A stretch of DNA of 64,000 nucleotides, from the NCBI GenBank assembly GCA_020152595.1, contig JAIGNY010000068.1, forward strand, positions 62,001-126,000, read 5' to 3'. Of the stretch, positions 47,961 through 59,454 are shown piece by piece. Numbering within the stretch: the stretch's first letter is position 1; each line of letters begins with the position of its first letter. The translations under genes and the position numbers were made by a program. The notes beneath the pieces are model-generated. The model had not been told where the DNA came from. It saw nothing but the letters and a program-made list of their open reading frames with translations, and did no database searches. Source of the stretch: Chiridota heheva. Its lineage: Eukaryota; Echinodermata; Holothuroidea; Apodida; Chiridotidae.

Positions 47961-48390
47961 GCAGAGAATGGAGCATCTGTGACATGGTGACATTTTGTGA
48001 CAAAATTTTATTGTCCAAAAATCTGTGACATTCTTGTGACATTTTTGAAAATTTTGTGACAAAACGAACAAAAACATGTATTGAAATTTACCCGACATTT
48101 TGTGACATGTTTTACCCTTCACTTTACACTCATTGGTAATTTGATGTTGCATTTTAGTGGTGGGTTCGATTTTTCATAAAAAAGACATAAACAAATGATC
48201 CTTTCAATGAGTATCACTGGTCATGATGTGCGATTCTATGCCAATCAAATGTGACAATGGCAAAATTGATGTGACATTCTGTGCAAAGGTGCCAAAAATT
48301 ATGTGACGTTTGAGATATTTGTGTGACAAATTTGAAATTTTGTTATGTGACATTTTGTGACAAGCCATCGATCATCACTCCATTCTCTGC
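47961..48390. mobile_element. MITE with 13-bp inverted ends and TGTGAC repeats
   Basis: GCAGAGAATGGAG at 47961-47973 is mirrored exactly by CTCCATTCTCTGC at 48378-48390. The interior is built from TTTTGTGACA/TGTGACATTTT motifs on both halves. The 430-bp size and lack of an ORF fit a non-autonomous DNA transposon. The CAGAG-type ends recall hAT elements, but no 8-bp target duplication was found. Confidence 0.7.
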
Positions 48391-49655
48391 ACTTGTGATT
48401 CAAAGTCTGAAATCGGTTCTTATGCCAGTGAGTTGTTGACAGGTTAAAAGGCTGTAAGGCTGTTCGAGTTAAATGGTATTTGGACTTCTGCTGTTAAAAG
48501 AGTCTTCAATTTTGGTTGGAACGTACTTTGTATTTAAGAAATGGCTCTTTTAGTTACCCAGTTATGGTTGTGATAAGTTTGTATTGTATGACTGGTCAGT
48601 TGCTTCAAAATCTTTATGAAATTCAGTCATGTAAAATGATGAGAAAGTATATTTGTGCTAGAATTTGATTTGTCGGTGTGGTAAAGACATACCTTTTTGT
48701 CAGACTTTAATGCACCCCATAAAAAAAAAAAAATGTGATAGACAATTGAAAAACAATGGACTGACATAAAAATATTAAAAAACAGGTCCTCCAGTCATAC
48801 AACAGAAAGTAGCATACTCATTTGTATATTGATGCCCAAGATTTTTTTTTTTTTTTTAAGCTTTTGTCAGTATAATAGACTTAAATACATTGAGCTATGG
48901 CTGCCTCTACATGTCCATAGATGAGATGTTCAAGTGAGATGCATTCAAGTTGGGTGGAAAGCTTCAGCACTTTTGAAGTATTGAGGACATGATTGTAGAA
49001 GTAGGAAATACTATGCATTAAGAACTTTCCCTCCTAATTAGAAATTGCCAGCAGGTACACCTATGCCTTACATCTCCAGATTGTTCTTTAGAAAGTAAAT
49101 ACAATCTTTGCTTTTCAGTATACACAATAATTGTAGTGTGAAATACCAAAAAAAAATTGTTTTCTACTGTAAGTGAATGATCAAAGCTTTCTTTACAAAT
49201 GCATTTTATATGGTTACAAGCAAATGAATCTGCTTAAGCATGTTGTTATTTATAAACAACAAGAAAACTGAATTTTTATGATTTTTAGTAGTGTACATAC
49301 AAAATAAACTCTTAACAAGAAGCTTGTCTTGTGTCATGATTTACATGCTTTTGGCTGCCCTCACCAGTTTAACAGTCCATAGGCAGATTCTTTTACCCTA
49401 CCTCTTCCTCCTTTCAGTGAAAATGTCATATTTCACACTTCAAAGTGAAGAATTAGACCCCATTTGTGTGGAAAATTCTTAGCTGGACTTCTCTCCCCCT
49501 CCCCCTTTTCCCAAAAGTTTTTATCTGTCCCTGCTGTGTGTGGATTCATTAATATAATTATGTGCAATATGCTTATCAACCATTTAAAGGAATATTCCCG
49601 TGAAGTTTAATTTTTAGCTTGCTTGACTATTCGAATTCTACTACACCCAACGTCG
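48391..49655 (+). other. Intergenic sequence without recognised genes
   Basis: AT-rich, with A and T runs at 48720 and 48842. The frame at 49291-49482 has no recognisable domain. Confidence 0.4.
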
Positions 49656-49659
49656 GCAT

Positions 49660-51310
49660 CCGGTTAAAGTTTTGGGGGGTTGTGTGTGCATACTGTTTAG
49701 CTTATTTGCATAACAATGAAAATATTTTGTTAAAGTTTTTGGTTAAAAGTTTTCATAACAAAGTTATGAATGGTGTACATTCATGTAATTTGGCATAGTG
49801 GTAGAGGACTTATTTGCATAACAATGAAAATGTTTTATCTCTGGTATCTCTTAAATTAAAGTGGCTCTTAAATATAAGTGGGTGTGGGGATTTTGTTTAC
49901 ACAAATGATCATATATGTGAAAGGCATTGTTCACACTTAATAATGAGGTGTACTGTGCATGTTAATCAGGTTATTTGCATAACGAGACTCACATCAAATA
50001 TTTAACCTTAGATAAGTTGGTACAGGGTTTAGAGGACATGGGTACTACTACTGTTCAAATTAACCTGGTGTGGGGTTGTGTGTGCATACTAATTAGCTTA
50101 TTTGCATAACAATGAAAATATTAATATATATGATATCTCTTGAATTAGAGTGGGAATGGGGATTTTGTTTACACAAATGAATATATATGTAAAGAGCATT
50201 GTCTGTGAGGTGTAATGTACATATTAAGTGGGTTATTTGCATAACAATAGACTTGTGTGGAAAATAATTAACCTGAGATAATAACTTGGTACTGTGGTAG
50301 ATGGGATTGGTACTGTTCAGTTGAGCATAATTTGCGGTTCAGTGTGCATACTTATTAGCTTATTTGCATAACAATTAAAGTATTTTATCTATGATATCTC
50401 TTAAATTAATGTGGATGTGGGGATTTTGTTTACACAAATGATCATATATGTGAAGAGCATTATCTACACTTAATGGTGAGGTGTAATGTGCATATTAATT
50501 AGGGTATTTGTATAACACTAGACTCGCATAAAATATTTAACTGAGATAATAACTTGGTACAGGGTTAGAGGACATGGGTACTAGTACTATTCAAATAATC
50601 ATGATTTGGGGTTTTATGTGCATACTAATTAGCTTATTTGCATAACTGAAAATATTTATCTATGATATCTCTTAAATTAAAGAGGGGGTGGGGATATTGT
50701 TTACACAAATGATCATATATGTGAAAAGCAAAATTGTCTACACTCAGTGGTGAGGTGTAGTGTGCATATTAAGTAGGTTATTTACATAACAATAGATGTG
50801 CATACAAAATATTTAACCTGAAATCAACACTTGGTATTTGGTTCAGTGGTAGAGTGCATTGGTACTGTTCAGTTGAGCACGATTGGGGGTTGTGTTTGCA
50901 TACTAGTTGAATAGCTTCTATTGTCAAAATGGACTGGAATAAAGCCTTCACATTATCATTATAGTCCTTTTTGGCACTTAATGTACTCTAAAACATAATA
51001 GTAAACAACAATTTTGTTTGTATATTCTGGTACAGAATTTATTAAGTACCAAAAAAGCAGTATATGGTAATGTGACAGCTTTATTCCAGTCCATTTTGAC
51101 AAGAAAATGAAAATAAAAGCTGTTATTAGCCTATTTGCATAACAATGAAAATATTTGTATATGTGTTATCTCTTGAATTAAAGTGGGTATGATGATTTTG
51201 CTTAATAAACAAATGATCATACAGTATATGTGAAGAGCATTGTTCACGCATAATGGTGAGTTATACTGTGCATATATCAATTAGGTTATTTGCATAACAG
51301 TAGATTTTGC
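49660..51310 (+). repeat. Long-period tandem array, family A (about 270 bp)
   Basis: GTGTGCATACT blocks occur near 49687, 50080, 50343, 50616 and 50880, a period of about 263-274 bp in the later part. Each unit has two TTATTTGCAT sites, ACAAATGATCATATATGTGA and GGTACTGTTCA-type motifs. It is the same family as 2.76-3.93 kb. A foreign stretch at 50915-51120 interrupts it, with near-inverted ends (GTCAAAATGGACTGGAATAA against TTATTCCAGTCCATTTTGAC). Confidence 0.85.
50911..51107. mobile_element. Small inverted-end insertion in the family A array
   Basis: TTGTCAAAATGGACTGGAAT at the left end is mirrored by ATTCCAGTCCATTTTGACAA at the right, 20 perfect bases, about 0.2 kb apart, with family A sequence on both sides. 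This is a short MITE-like insertion without an ORF; adjacent CTTCTATT and AAAGCTGTT may hold remnants of duplicated target. Confidence 0.7.
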
Positions 51311-52370
51311 TGCAAAATGTTTAAACAGATTAAAATGTATGGCGTGTATAGTTATGTGACGACTTACTGACTTCACATTTCTAGTTTTGTTAATGTTATG
51401 ATAATGACATCCTGACATGAATAGCATTCAAAATGTTTGTCTTGCCGTGAATACAGAAGCAAATACAAGTTTCCTTGCTTCTAAAGAATGTTAAAATTAG
51501 GGGGTTGGGAATTATAAGCAGAATGTGGGGTAGAAGATGACAAAAATGATGATAAAGTAGCTGAAGGAATTAGGATGAGGGTGGGATTGTATGTAGGGTG
51601 GGGTAGGGGGTTGGATGTTGTTGGCATGTTAGACAGGGTGGATTGGCATGTAGAACAGGGTGGGTTGGCACATTGAACAGGATGGGGTGGCATGTGGAAT
51701 AGGGTGGGTTGGTATGTGGAACAGGGTCGGTCAACATGTGGGACAGGGTGGAATGGCATGTGGTGGGGTATCGTCTGGATTTCAATTGTGATGGCATGTG
51801 GGTTATGCAAGTGGTGGAATGACATACAGTACCTGGTTTTCTGGTGACAGTCTGGAATATGCATTATTAGCAGTGAGGGGATTTGTATTGTTTCCAATGT
51901 CTAGTTTGTCATACGTTAAGCAATATTGTTTCCCATAATTTTGTTTTAGTGTTATTGTACATTTTTCATGCTGCTTGACTTTGCTTGACACACATTTTTT
52001 TAAATTGGAAGTTATATTACAATCCAGGATATTGTTCTGGGAATGTGTAGGGGTTGGCGGAGGGTACAGGTTGGAAAGGGGGCTTAATTTCTTGTTGACT
52101 TTGGCTAGTTGGGGTTTGATTTCTTTCTTATTGAATTGATAAAACTAAAAGAAGTGCTTGTAGTTATAAACACTGCTAGCTTTTACATGTTTTCTGAGTT
52201 ACTGGGTGGGGTACCCTTGAGCTTTTTTTTTTTTTGGTCTTAAAATAGTAATTTGAAATCATCTGCCCCTGCTACCCTATTTCTGTATATACTTCCCTCA
52301 ATAAGCCCATTCTCTATACTAGCTTTGAATAATCGAGCATACTGTCCTTGTGACAGTTGTTGTTATTCAC
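51311..52370 (+). repeat. Composite repeat linker, second copy, with G-rich repeat inside
   Basis: GACTTCACATTTCTAGTTTTG and later TCCAGGAT-GTTCTGGGAATGTG, GGTACAGGTTGGAAAGG and ATAATCGAGCATACTGTCCT match the 10.5-11.09 kb linker in the same order. Between them, 51580-51830 carries about ten degenerate units with GGGTGG-TTGGCATGTGGAACA, related to the 24-bp minisatellite at 6-7.6 kb. The family B array that follows at 11.1 kb is absent here. Confidence 0.75.
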
Positions 52371-52589
52371 ATGATTGACAACTAAAGAAACAAACACTTG
52401 GTGTGAAAACGTGTAGGTATTTTCTTTCTCTTATGAGTTATTACATTTCATCAGTGTGTTGAGGAGTGCAGTAGTATATAGAGTAATATCATACTTACAG
52501 ATTCAAGATTTCTATTTAAGGGGGGTCGTTAAAAGTACATGGCGACCCCCGTCCATGGTTGCCCTCACGTGATAATAGTTTATGAAAGA

Positions 52590-53215
52590 ATAAGCTTTTG
52601 TCATAAAGCTTGTTCGTGCTTTGTCGTGAAGTATGTTCATGCTTTGTCGTGAAGCTTGTTCGTGCTTTGTCGTGACGCTTGTTCGTGCTTTGTCGTGAAG
52701 CTTGTTCGTGCTTTGTCGTAAAGCTTGTTCGTACTTTGTCATGAAGCTTGTTTGTGTTTTGTCATGAAGCTTGTTCGTGCAAGCTTGTTCGTACTATGTC
52801 ATGACGCTTGTTTGTGCTTTGTCATGATGCTTGTTGTGCTTTGTCATGAAGCTTGTTCGCACTGTGTTTGGGCTTTTTGTCATGAAGCTTGTTCACAGAG
52901 TACAATGTTGTGCTTTGTCATGAAGCTTGTTGAAAGCCATGTGCTTTGTCATGGACGCTTGTTCTGAGCTCATTGCTGGCTTGTCATGAAGCTTGTTAGA
53001 ACGACTACTTCTTTCAGTGCTTTGTCATGACGCTGTAATTGTTAATGCTGTTCTTCAAGATCCTACAATTCAGCAGTATTTGTCATGAAGCTTGTTATCT
53101 TTTTTGGTGCTTTGTCATGCAGTAAAGACAAACAACGCTTGTTGGCAGACTTGTGCAATTTTGTCATGAAGCTTGCTCATGCTTTGTCATGACGCATGAA
53201 GTTTGCCAGTCCCAT
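52590..53215 (+). repeat. 23-bp minisatellite
   Basis: Units AAGCTTGTTCGTGCTTTGTC-GTG are regular at 52600-52860, then increasingly spaced and degenerate to 53215, where CTTTGTCATGAAGCTTG cores are separated by unrelated bases. The HindIII-like AAGCTT core recurs. Frames open on the minus strand (HDKARTS repeats) are artefacts. Confidence 0.85.
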
Positions 53216-53404
53216 GCTGGTGCTGGTGGAGCTGGCCTTACTTTGCTCATCAGAATATACTTTCTTTTCATATTTTTTTGTGGGGTGAGGTGTGACTTCT
53301 CTGTTTTATGGACTAGACTAGAAAAGACAATGTTATTTTTTATCTTACCGTCCAGAAATATCTCATTTCCATTATTGTGTATCTTTATTTTCTTTTTGTT
53401 TAGT

Positions 53405-54075
53405 TTATGTTCCAAAATTCCGACGGTGCATCTGTGCAACAACATGAAATCCCAGGGCTTAGAACTAACCAAGAGGAAACAGACAGCCGAGTGATCCTGT
53501 ATTTGTTTTATGCCAAGGAACATGGTTACAAACAGGCAGTTGTACACAGCCCAGATAGCGATATCTTCTTCATATTGTTGTACTATGCAGAGAAATTGCG
53601 TCCACTGACTGTTCTGTTTGACACTGGCAGTGGAGTTAACCGAGACTCCTTGACATCGGTGACATAGCAAAAGACTTGGGACCCACATACTGTGAGGCAC
53701 TTCTCGGCATTTACTGCTTTACTGGTGAAGATTGCAACTGCTTTTTAAAGGAAAGGGGAAGAAAATTCCTCTGAAGACACTTGAAAAGAGGCCACGCTAC
53801 CAAGACTCTTTCGTGAAGTTGGGCAATAGCTGGGAAGTTGAGGAGAGTCTAGTTGATGAGCTGGATGAGTTTGTGTGTGCTCTATATGGCTTTCCTAGAC
53901 TTAAGCATGCCAATCAAGTTCGATGTGCAATGTTGCTATCTTGCCGTCATGTCTTCAAGATATATTGGCTGATGACACTGAGGAGGATTCATCTGATGAA
54001 GAATATCCTGAGGAAGATGGTGTTCCAGATGAATCAGATTATTCCAGCCTAGACTCTGATTCTGACAGTGACTGA
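53405..54075 (+). pseudogene. Broken PIN/FEN-like nuclease-type gene
   Basis: First frame: HEIPGLRTNQEETDSRVILY, EHGYKQAVVHSPDSDIFFIL, LYYAEKLRPLTVLFDTGSG. A frameshift near 53650 leads to IGDIAKDLGPTYCEALLGIY and FTGEDCN; another near 53735 leads to FKGKGKKIPLKTLEKRPRYQ, VDELDEFVCALYGFPRLKHA. A last shift leads to an acidic C terminus (EEDSSDEEYPEEDG) and TGA at 54073-54075. The ExDTRV and SPDSDIF motifs resemble the acidic active-site pattern of PIN/FEN nucleases in uncharacterised multicopy proteins of marine invertebrates; that link is from memory. The start and a middle part are missing. Confidence 0.6.
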
Positions 54076-55070
54076 TTCATTATAAACACAGGTTATTTCA
54101 AATGTATGAAATATGAACATTGTAGAAGAAACTAGTAACTCTTATGAACAGATAAGCGGTGGACATTCGCTATATAAAATGTCCATATGTAAGCAATTTT
54201 TTCATGATTTTCTTTTTTTGATATACTTATGGCCATTTTGGATGCCATACTGGCGCCATATTGGATTTTGAACATGGCAAAGTTATGCAAAAAATATAGA
54301 TATGGTTGCAAGTGTTCACAACACCTTCTAGAATAATATTTTGAGGTTTCTTTTCAATGATAATTATTGTTTATGGCCAATAACTTTTTGATTTTTTTTA
54401 ATTTTACCATTTGGACGCCATTTTGGACGCCATCTTGGCTGCCATATTGGATTAGGAACATGGCAAAAAATATGAATATGGTTGCAAGTGCTCCCCTAGA
54501 ACATCTACAAAAAAATAAAATAGAATTTTGGACGCCATATTGACATATTGAAACGCCATCTTGAATATCACCAGAGTGTTGAAAGAAAATGTGTTTTGTG
54601 CAAACCCGTATATGACTACATCTAAAAATAAAATAAGGTACAGAAAATGTGCAAAAATTCTAGTGCCCAAAAGTTTTTTCATTATACTGAAGTTTTCAGG
54701 TGGACTATTTAGTATGGGTTGATTTTAAAAAATAGCAGTTTCTGAGATATTCGGAAAACCCACAGTGTGGGGCCCCCCCCCTCCCCTCCTTCCCCCACTT
54801 CCATGCACAAAGCATACAACAAAATTTATAGTGCCAAAAACCGTTTTCATTATACTTAAGCTTTTGGGTGGACTATTTAGTGTGGGTTGATTATAAAAAA
54901 ATCACGGTATCTGAGATATTCGGAAAACCCACAGTGTTGGGCCCACACTCGCTACCCCTGCACAAAGCAGACTGAACCAAAAAATTGTAGTGCCCAAACC
55001 ATTTTCCATATACTAAAACTTTCGGGGGGTGGGGACTATTTAGTATGGGATGGTTATGAAAAATATCCTG
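54076..55070 (+). repeat. Direct repeats downstream of the pseudogene
   Basis: GCCATATTGGATT, ACATGGCAAA and ATATGGTTGCAAGTG occur twice (about 54240-54330 and 54420-54500). A second pair, TTTAGTATGGGTTGATT with CGGAAAACCCACAGTGT, occurs at 54705-54770 and 54875-54935, with a third partial copy near 55030. No coding potential; probably parts of an unclassified repeat. Confidence 0.6.
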
Positions 55071-55072
55071 TT

Positions 55073-55316
55073 CCCAGATTCAAACATGTTCCGCCGCCTG
55101 GTGGTGAGTCCTGCAGAGTCGCCTATAACAGTATTCACCACCGTTGCATTCTGGACATCTCCTGGAATGACCACATCACCAACAAGGAGGTCATAGAGCA
55201 GGCTGGAATACCCAGCCTATTCGCTCTGTTGTCAGGTTGTCCCAGAGAAAGCTACGCTGGCTTGACCACATTCGTTGCATACTATTTCCATGGTCGCATG
55301 AAGGATGTATGGTCTG
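55073..55316 (+). pseudogene. LINE reverse transcriptase C-terminal piece, left of insertion
   Basis: Frames give YNSIHHRCILDISWNDHITN, KEVIEQAGIPSLFALLSG, RKLRWL-like remnants and HGRMKDV. This is the conserved C-terminal region of a LINE ORF2 (the FHxRCLRxIL...W.DHxTN pattern). It is cut at the MKD-G-RIPKD motif by the foldback pair at 55317-56242 and resumes after it. Confidence 0.75.
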
Positions 55317-56242
55317 ATGGTTGGCCATGCGGGTCATAACGTCTATGTTTGGCCATGCGGGTCATAACGTCTCCTATCATTACTTCTAAGAAAAATCAGT
55401 TCTTACGTCGTAACAATTCCATTTCATATGTCTAAAATGGGTCGCTAATTGGCTGTTTCCTTTTAGGCATAAGAAAAGACATGATTTTACGCGTAAAAAC
55501 TAATTTTCAGACGTATTTTACGTCTAAGAAAAACCCATTCTTACGTCGTAACAATCATTTCTTACGTCGTAACAATCATTTCTTACGTCGTTACAATCAG
55601 TTCTTAGGTCGTAACGTCTAAAAAGGTAGCTGATTGGCTGTTTCCTTTAGACGTAGAAATAAAAATCAAATTTTTACGCCTAAAATTATGTCTATTCTTA
55701 CGCCTAAAGGAAACGCCAATTAGCTTTAGATGTATGAAATGGAATTGTTATGATGTAAGAACTGATTGTTACGACGTAGGAATGGATTTTCCTAATATTA
55801 GGAAACGTTATGATCCGAATGGCCAACCATAAACGTCTCCTAATGCTACGCCTGAGAAAAGTCAATTCTTACGTCGTCTAAAACGCGTCACTATTTGGCT
55901 GTTTCCTTTAGGCGTAAGAATAGACATAATTTTACTTGTAAAAAAATAATTTTTAGACGTATTTTACGTCTAAGAAAAATCAATTCTTACGTTGTAACAA
56001 TCAGCTCTTACGTCATAACAATCCCATTGCATACATCTGAAACGGGTTGCTGATTGGCTGTTTCCTTAAGACGTACTAGAAAATTAGTCTTGCGTTGTAA
56101 AATTATGTCTATTCTTTTACGCCTAAAGGAAGCACCCAATCAGCGATCCGTTTTAGACGTGTGCAATGGAATTGTTACGACAAAAGAATCGATTTTCTTA
56201 GGTGTAATATTAGGAGACGTTATGACCCGCATGGCCAACCAT
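55317..56242. mobile_element. Two back-to-back foldback elements
   Basis: GGTTGGCCATGCGGGTCATA near 55319 is mirrored by TATGACCCGCATGGCCAACC at 56221-56240. A further internal end pair (AACGTTATGATCCGAATGGC, then CAACCATAAACGTCTCCTAA, near 55803-55840) divides the region into two hairpins of about 490 and 410 bp. The interior is made of TTACGTCGTAACAAT and GCGTAAGAATAGACAT motifs on both strands, plus TTGGCTGTTTCCTTTA and its complement. Noncoding, MITE-like. The left terminus is locally duplicated (55321-55366). Confidence 0.8.
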
Positions 56243-56640
56243 ATACGTATACCGAAGGATACTCTATACAGCAAGTTCTCTTCCGGCTCCACACCGTTTG
56301 GGCAAAAAATGCTACGTTTCGAGGATGTGTGCAAGCAAAGTCGTGCATTGACACAGTTTACTTAGTTGCAGTTGCCTCTAACCGTGCAAGATGCTGTCCA
56401 GACAGGCATTAAGTGGGCGGAGACGAAGAGAGAAAAACTGTAGAGGCAGAAGAGGGATCGTAGAAAAGCGAAAGTCTTCCCCAAAACTCCACTGCTTACA
56501 GCCTTCAAGTGCAACACGCTATACAAAGACTCTTTCCTGAATTGGACTTTACAGGTGAAGCTGTCGCTATAACCACAATCTATACGACATTGCCCGGGCG
56601 TAGTACATTGTCTTCCGAGACAGACGGAGCCGTGACATGA
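56243..56640 (+). pseudogene. LINE reverse transcriptase C-terminal piece, right of insertion
   Basis: RIPKDTLYSKFSSGSTPFGQ, KMLRFEDVCKQ, then decayed REKL-, TAFKCNT-like stretches. It continues the ORF2 C terminus from 55316 towards its terminal zinc-finger region, where the CxxC pattern is largely lost (single Cys in FKCNT). Confidence 0.7.
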
Positions 56641-57770
56641 GCAGAAAGGGACATAAAAATAGAGCGTTTCGCGCCTACAGCGACATCTATTTGGACAAAC
56701 CTTCGGGTTTTTTTTTTTTTATCAATTTAATCGTTTTCTTAAGATATTTTGAATGAATAAACAAGAAAATGAATCAATACTCATTGCGCTCCTGATATTT
56801 TTATATTAAAATTTAGTGGGAGGGGGGAGGGGGGACTTAACTCATTTAAATGTTTCTTCACCTTAGTAACAATCTTTTTGATTTTGTCTGAACTGAAGTT
56901 GGGTTTGTTTGTAAAAGTGGGGAGAAAATCTTGACTTTATGAAAATTAGGGGTCATGATATCACCCGCTCACACTTCCAGCACTACAAGGCTTTTCCTGT
57001 TAAAAATTTAGGCTGCAAATAGACAAGTGAAATATTTGTATATAAAAATGTATTATTTGGAGAGGGAATGGTTGCTAGTTCACGGCCTTTTCTCTCTTCA
57101 TGTTCATAACGTATTGATGCAGTGGCGTACTACCGGAGCCGGAGGCCTCGGGAAATTTGGAGGCTGGAGGCCCTTCACTGCACTGCGAGCGTCGATTACG
57201 CCGGGGGCTTGCTGAGCTCCAGATGTGTGTTTTCGCTTTAATAGGTCCATTAATCGTTTACAGTAATTTTACGATGTAAAAGGATGTGAATTTAAATTTT
57301 CACATGCTACATACAGCCATACAGGGCCGTTATATTAGGCATTATGTGTTGGTGGGTGGGGGGAGGGGTGGAATCAGGAAATCATACCATATGACAACTT
57401 ACTTCGGTAGAGCAGTGCTCCCCCCCCCCCCTCCCCCCTTACACACACACATACACTGTCATACCCGGAAAATTGTTGTTCATTTTAAAATTCAGTTCTC
57501 CGAAATGAACCAAAAAATGCTACAGATTTATACTTTTTAAAATTTTGCGATCAGAAATCAGAAAATTGTACATTATCATTTGGAAATGTCCAAATAAGGG
57601 AAAGTATCGAATTAGAAAATGATAAATTATTATAAAATCTGTTTAAAACCATCATAATAGTAGCAACGAATTTCATCAAAATCGGTTGAACATTAACCAT
57701 ATTACAGTAAATCTGTTAGAAATTTTGAAAACAAAGGAAAAAGACAATACCAAGGTTACCCTTAAAAAAT
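56641..57770 (+). other. Intergenic sequence without recognised genes
   Basis: AT-rich with poly-T at 56709 and C-rich runs at 57419-57438. The frame at 57027-57215 contains a short GGLGKFGGWRP-like stretch, not recognised as a domain. Confidence 0.4.
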
Positions 57771-57776
57771 TTCCAT

Positions 57777-57846
57777 AAAATATGCAAATTGATACCGGAG
57801 ATGAAATATTGTATTTTTTAATCTCAGGTATCAATTTGCATATTTT
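57777..57846. repeat. Hairpin with 20-bp perfect arms
   Basis: AAAATATGCAAATTGATACC at 57777-57796 and its exact reverse complement at 57827-57846, with a 30-base loop whose ends (GGAGAT and ATCTCA) can extend the stem. Each arm contains ATGCAAAT, the POU-domain octamer. Probably a small foldback element. Confidence 0.8.
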
Positions 57847-57849
57847 CCG

Positions 57850-59450
57850 ATTCAGAATTTTTCGATTACAGGGAAATCATGGTCTTTTCTTTTGTAAATA
57901 GTTTAGTCTTTAAATAATAATTCCTTGGAGCGGGGCAGCAAATTGTGACCAAAAGCATTTGAGTCTTTGCCATGCCCCTGAAGATTCTAGCAGGAATAGA
58001 CTCTCCCATAATTTTCAGCGACTAATAAACTAAAAAGGTTAGAGCCGCCCGCCCGATCATACATCACAAATCAAAAACTGATCAATGCTTTAACTCAGAA
58101 AGTAATTTTTGTTTTTCTTTATTAATGTATACTTGTCCATAGACTAGTAAACCTTCAACCGTTTAGGCTAAGTAATTAAGTTATTCTTAATTACCAATTA
58201 AAATCGGACACAACCCAAAATGTTCATGGTTGCCCTTGAAATTTTGTACCTTCATCCTGTTCCACTCTCTATTGAAAAATAAAAGAATGTGGCGAAGGTC
58301 ACTTTCTTGTGCAGTTGAGGTTGTAATGCCCAATTGACTAAGATTATTGCAAAATTTGACAACATTTGAGACAATTAAACAGTCATGAACCTTTACAGTA
58401 TGTATAGCCACATGATCAGGGACGGACTGGCCTTTGGGACTCTCCCAATGGCCTGGCCTGGACCGAAAGAGGCCTGTAAAAAAAATCTAAAACTACTGAA
58501 ACTGTATTTGAAGTAGGACCTATTTACCAAGGCTATTCCTGATCAAACTTATGCTGCTAATGATATATTTTTTCATATGTATCAATGTCATGAAATCTCT
58601 CCCTATATCTCTTTAAGATCATTATGAAGGGGCTTGGGACATGAAGTGTTCTAGTGTCCTACTTATCATCATTTTATGATTACCTGGCAAACCTTCCACA
58701 ACTTATGTGTAATTTAATCTGGGCTAAGGGCTGAGGGACCAGGAATAATGGCTTTATAAGCTATTTTCGCTGTCATAATGACATCATATTTTCTTATGTT
58801 TTGTTTACTAAAAGCTGGTTAGTAAAGCCTTTTCCCATAACTTGGAATCTGTGTTTTTAATGTATTTCTTTCAAACAGAAACAGAGAATTATTACCATTA
58901 TTGACCAGCTGGGTTATGTTATCTTTTTATAATCCTTTGATTTGAAGTAGGAAATTGTGACAGTCTGTGCAAGTGGCTGTGACGTCAAGAATTCTTTGAT
59001 TTGTCTTGTTAGAATAATTAATAGTTTTGTAATAAGCATCAATCAAAATTGTGCTTATGTGCAGAATTTTGCCCTCCATTTGATCTTGTTGATTTGGCAG
59101 TTTCTGACTTCTGACCAATGAGTAGACTTTTAAATGTATAAAGTAATATGAAATAGGGTCGGGTAACTAGGACTGTGATTGGTCAATTATCAGGCATGGT
59201 CCAAGCAAAATGTTTGATCCAACAAAAACAATTGGTGGAGGATATTTCTGTGAGAGCATGGGTGGGTTTTTCGCTGATACCTCGGATAATCATGATACGT
59301 TAATATATATCTTGTAAACGTTTTCGTGAATTTGTAATCCTTTGGATGTTTTGAGTTCTAAAATATATCATGGACATGAGCAATACTTTTGTGTACTTTG
59401 TATTTGTAAAATTTGTCAAATTAAAGCCTGCCTATCGTTGAATAACAAGA
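57850..59450 (+). other. Intergenic sequence without recognised genes
   Basis: AT-rich. Minus-strand frames at 58187-58411 and 58927-59118 show no domain. Nothing else supported. Confidence 0.4.
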
Positions 59451-59454
59451 TTTA

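Noticed and set aside
52590-53215. Regular short repeats that could suggest a CRISPR array
   Set aside because: Eukaryotic minisatellite: units are adjacent or separated by irregular bases, with no constant-size unique spacers and no cas genes.
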